Source of the DNA: Tritrichomonas musculus | Lineage: Eukaryota; Parabasalia; Tritrichomonadida; Tritrichomonadidae | Direction: 5' to 3' | DNA length: 64,000 nucleotides | Assembly (NCBI GenBank): GCA_039105265.1 | Contig: JAPFFF010000008.1 | Location: 5,704,001 to 5,768,000 of the forward strand | In this document: positions 61,197 through 64,000 of the stretch, piece after piece | Numbering within the stretch: the first letter of the stretch is position 1 | Layout: every line of letters starts with the position of its first letter | Position numbers and translations under genes: made by a program | The notes under the pieces: generated by a model | Told to the model about the DNA's origin: nothing | What the model saw: the letters and a program-made list of their open reading frames with translations, nothing else | The model's database searches: none

Positions 61197-64000
61197 AATT
61201 TAAAAAAATAAAAAAAAAAATGACATGTTATATAAAAATATTTGCATTCAAATTTTTTTTATTTAAATATCTAAAAATATATGAAAATTCCTTTGATCAT
61301 GCATTTTTAAATTATTTTATTTCATTTATTATTTAGGAAAAAAATTTAATTTTTCAGCAACAATTGGAATAATGAATTATTATTCTGATAATCTGATATA
61401 ATATTTTGCTTTATATGGGAAATGATCATTTTGGAATAGAATTTTAATAAAAATTTGATTAATTATATTATTTTTTTATAATCTTTGTCTGGAAACCTAA
61501 GAACATCAACTTTACAAAGGATTTTTAAACGTTTTTTTTTTTTGAGAAATTTTCAAAATGAAATAACTATCTGCCTTTTTAATTTAAACAGATTACCACA
61601 ATATAAAATAAAATATCATAAGTTATCTTAGAGTATCTAGGTCCGTGAATTAAATTTCTTTTTAAACAATTGTTAAAAGATCTTAATAATAATATAATTA
61701 TTTAATTTTCAAATCGATTTTAAGCATTAGTTATTGTATTGGGACCTAGAATTGATAGTTTAATATGTAAATAATCTTTTATGAAGATTCAAAATTTTCC
61801 ATTTTTATTTTAAGGGTATAGTTGAAAAAGTGGGCTTATTCGATAGAGGGGGTTTCACTCAGGTGTCAAATCCGCTTTTCCATTAAATACGAGAATTTGA
61901 GAGTTGATAATTATATTTATATACTATTACATATATTTAATAATAATAATACTAATTTCGTAAAAAAATATTTAATATTTATGAATATATATATGTTTAG
62001 TTATTTTATTTTTGAGAGAAAAACTGCTTTTTCTTCAGAAAATTAACATCTTGATAGTGACTTAGATTTCTATACGATTTTATATCAGGTTTTTTATATA
62101 TTGTAATATCGATTGAAGATATTATATCCAAAATATTCTTCCAAATCATATGGCCAATTTTTGTATATTTATGTTTTCAATTTTTATAAAATTTCTGATA
62201 TCAGAATTTTTTTTTTGAATATGACATGTTAGATGAAATGATTATTATCTCTATCAAAGCTTTACTGTTCTCCGCCTTTATTTTTAAATAGAGCCACTAA
62301 GTCTTTTTTAAAAAAATACCGACAATGTTTTGCTTTCAAAGAATAGCATTTTTTTGTCTAGTTATTATTAATTAAAAATAAGATTCTTAGATATCTCTTG
62401 AATTTTTATCATTTATAGAGCAAGCGTTAATAATAATGGTATTATTTTACTCGGCGGCTTTTATCTATTGCCCTTTTACAAAATTACGAATTCTCTATCA
62501 AATATCTACTATTTTTAATCAAAAGATTTAATTTATATATGCAATTATTAATAAATATCTAAATAAACTGAATTATTCCAATATGTTAATTTTTATCGGA
62601 AAGATTTGTATAAATGTATTTGAAATAACTGCATTCCCATTTATTTTTATTCAATAATAAACAATTCCATCAAATATTTGTATGTGGTTTTTTTTGACTC
62701 TTTTATACATCTTTTTTGTGTTAAATTGCTCATATTTTTCTTCTTCAAAACAAATTTCATCTCACATGTCCTTTTCAAAATGATCATATGTAATATTTCA
62801 AAATTGGCCATATGGAATAGATTAAAAATAATAAAAACCAATTATCTGTCCATTAATAAAATAAATATTATAATTTTAGAAAAATCCTATGGAGATTTGC
62901 AGAGTGCTGCCCCTTCTTATTCGATATGAGAAAAAAATTTTCTCTGTTGCTTTTTTTTAAATTCTTATTATAAAATTAGAATGTGCACAAAGAAATGTCC
63001 GGAGGATTTTTTTTATTTTATTCTAAATTAATTATTTTCTAATAATTATTTGAGATATTGAAAAAGACTCAACAAAAAAAAATTTCCTCCGTACAAAACT
63101 AATAATTTTAAATGTTATTGCGATTTATCTAATAAAATTTCAAAAAATGCGAGAAATCATTTCTCTAGTTCTTTAAGTTTTTTTTTGAATTCTTTTTTGA
63201 ATGATTCTCAATTTTCTGAGATTTTATTTTATATGATTTTATACAGTCAAATTTGAATATATGTATAAAATATGAATACTTAATATATTGAGCATAATAT
63301 AAGATTTCTATTTATAATATCGTATATTATATTTTTTTGTTTTTATATCCTTTGACATTTTGATATCTATAATTGTAGAATTTGAGAGAATTTCGAAAAT
63401 AGAGTATTTTCTTAAATAACTTGATTTAGAGATCTTGATATAACAACTAAAAGTTAGTAGATTTAATGATTTCACAATATATCATACATAATGCAAACTT
63501 TTAGATAGATTTTTAACATAATCAAATATTTAACAATTTACCAATAATTGTTTAAAATAATTTGCTGAATGTGAATATATAATTGGAAATATCAGTAAAT
63601 ATTTTAATATTTGCTAAAATATAAATAATAGTTGAGATATTTTTCTTAAAATATCAAAAAAGAGAAAATTTCTGAGAATATCAAGATCTATATCAGAAAA
63701 TAAATGATATAGTCGATTGCTATTTGAAAACAAGAGCAAATGAAATAAAATGAAATTTGAAAAAAAATAAAAAAGTTGTTTTCAATGAGTGTTTTTTATT
63801 TATTCAGGTACTTTTTGTATGAATATTTTGCTTTTTGTTTGATATTGGTAGTTTTTCAAAGATTTTAACGTAATTTTAAGACGTTAATTTTTATGAAAAT
63901 TTGGTGTTCAAAACGTTTAATACACAATTTTAAAGAACTTGGTGAGCTTTATGCGAGACAAACGAATACATATTACGCAATTTTGAGTAAAAAAAAGAAT
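61197..64000. other. gene-free right end of the window
   Basis: About 2.8 kb of AT-rich DNA with no supported gene. An inverted pair TCTAGGTCC (61636-61644) / GGACCTAGA (61742-61750) and a GC-richer patch near 61815-61880 (with AAGGGTATAG and AAAAAGTGGG) are the only distinctive points. Several short frames there have no family resemblance. Confidence 0.6.

Noticed and set aside
61812-61825. AAGGGTATAG, like the MITE target-site repeat
   Set aside because: One extra occurrence of this 8-9-mer is within chance for the window, and no TIR lies next to it.
61822-62046. 74-codon plus-strand frame with a GC-richer start
   Set aside because: It has no family resemblance and becomes low-complexity AT-rich sequence; possibly an element end but unsupported.

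Overview
The window looks like nuclear DNA of a parabasalid flagellate (trichomonad), most likely a Tritrichomonas-like species. It is very AT-rich. The genes are long, single-exon and closely packed on both strands, with short leaders. The protein repertoire is eukaryotic: katanin, Hsp70, actin-related protein, prefoldin, splicing factor SF3B3, HP1-like chromodomain protein, copine. There is a TKL-type kinase, the remains of a kinase/Sel1-repeat gene of the kind trichomonads carry in large numbers, and a dynein-assembly factor (DNAAF4) that fits a flagellate. I saw no tRNA, rRNA or CRISPR array and no convincing intron. The species assignment is inference.

Layout. 1-3100: a large inverted pair of 271-bp tandem repeats (about 2.5 copies in one direction, 6 in the other). 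3100-3720: a decayed gene fragment, a hairpin and a 50-A run. 3900-13600: an Spt20-like SAGA subunit, a divergent 100-aa gene, a 1369-aa protein built from a repeat I do not recognise, and an 1141-aa helical protein. 13900-17900: a membrane protein, a Mon1-like longin protein and a ruined kinase/Sel1 gene. 18200-30850: katanin p60, a SANT/Myb protein, an FKBP15-like protein, an unknown, Hsp70 and DNAAF4. 31900-43000: a divergent actin, an ARM-like protein, an HP1-like protein, a TKL kinase, a membrane protein, prefoldin 2, a small Cys/Pro protein, a PAC1-like proteasome chaperone and SF3B3. 43900-50000: a giant coiled-coil protein, a bacterial-type nucleoside phosphorylase and a two-RRM protein. 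From 50000 the window becomes gene-poor: a cluster of three palindromes, two small hypotheticals, a complete 408-bp MITE with terminal inverted repeats and target-site duplication, a 5'-truncated copine, another broken gene and a DDE transposase.

Genes that fit together: Hsp70, DNAAF4, prefoldin 2 and the PAC1-like protein (folding and complex assembly) lie within 12 kb; Spt20, HP1-like and SANT/Myb proteins act on chromatin; katanin, DNAAF4 and the actin-related protein belong to the cytoskeleton. Trichomonads have no classical operons, so this proximity may be chance. About half of the gene starts have an AAAAAGT/ACTTTTT motif just upstream, sometimes as an inverted pair, and the same motif sits in the MITE ends and the 271-bp repeat. 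T-runs on the sense strand often follow stop codons. The strongest leads are the MITE with its GC-rich core, the inverted satellite, the three-palindrome cluster, the actin lacking hydrolysis residues, the 1369-aa repeat protein and the promoter-like motif.
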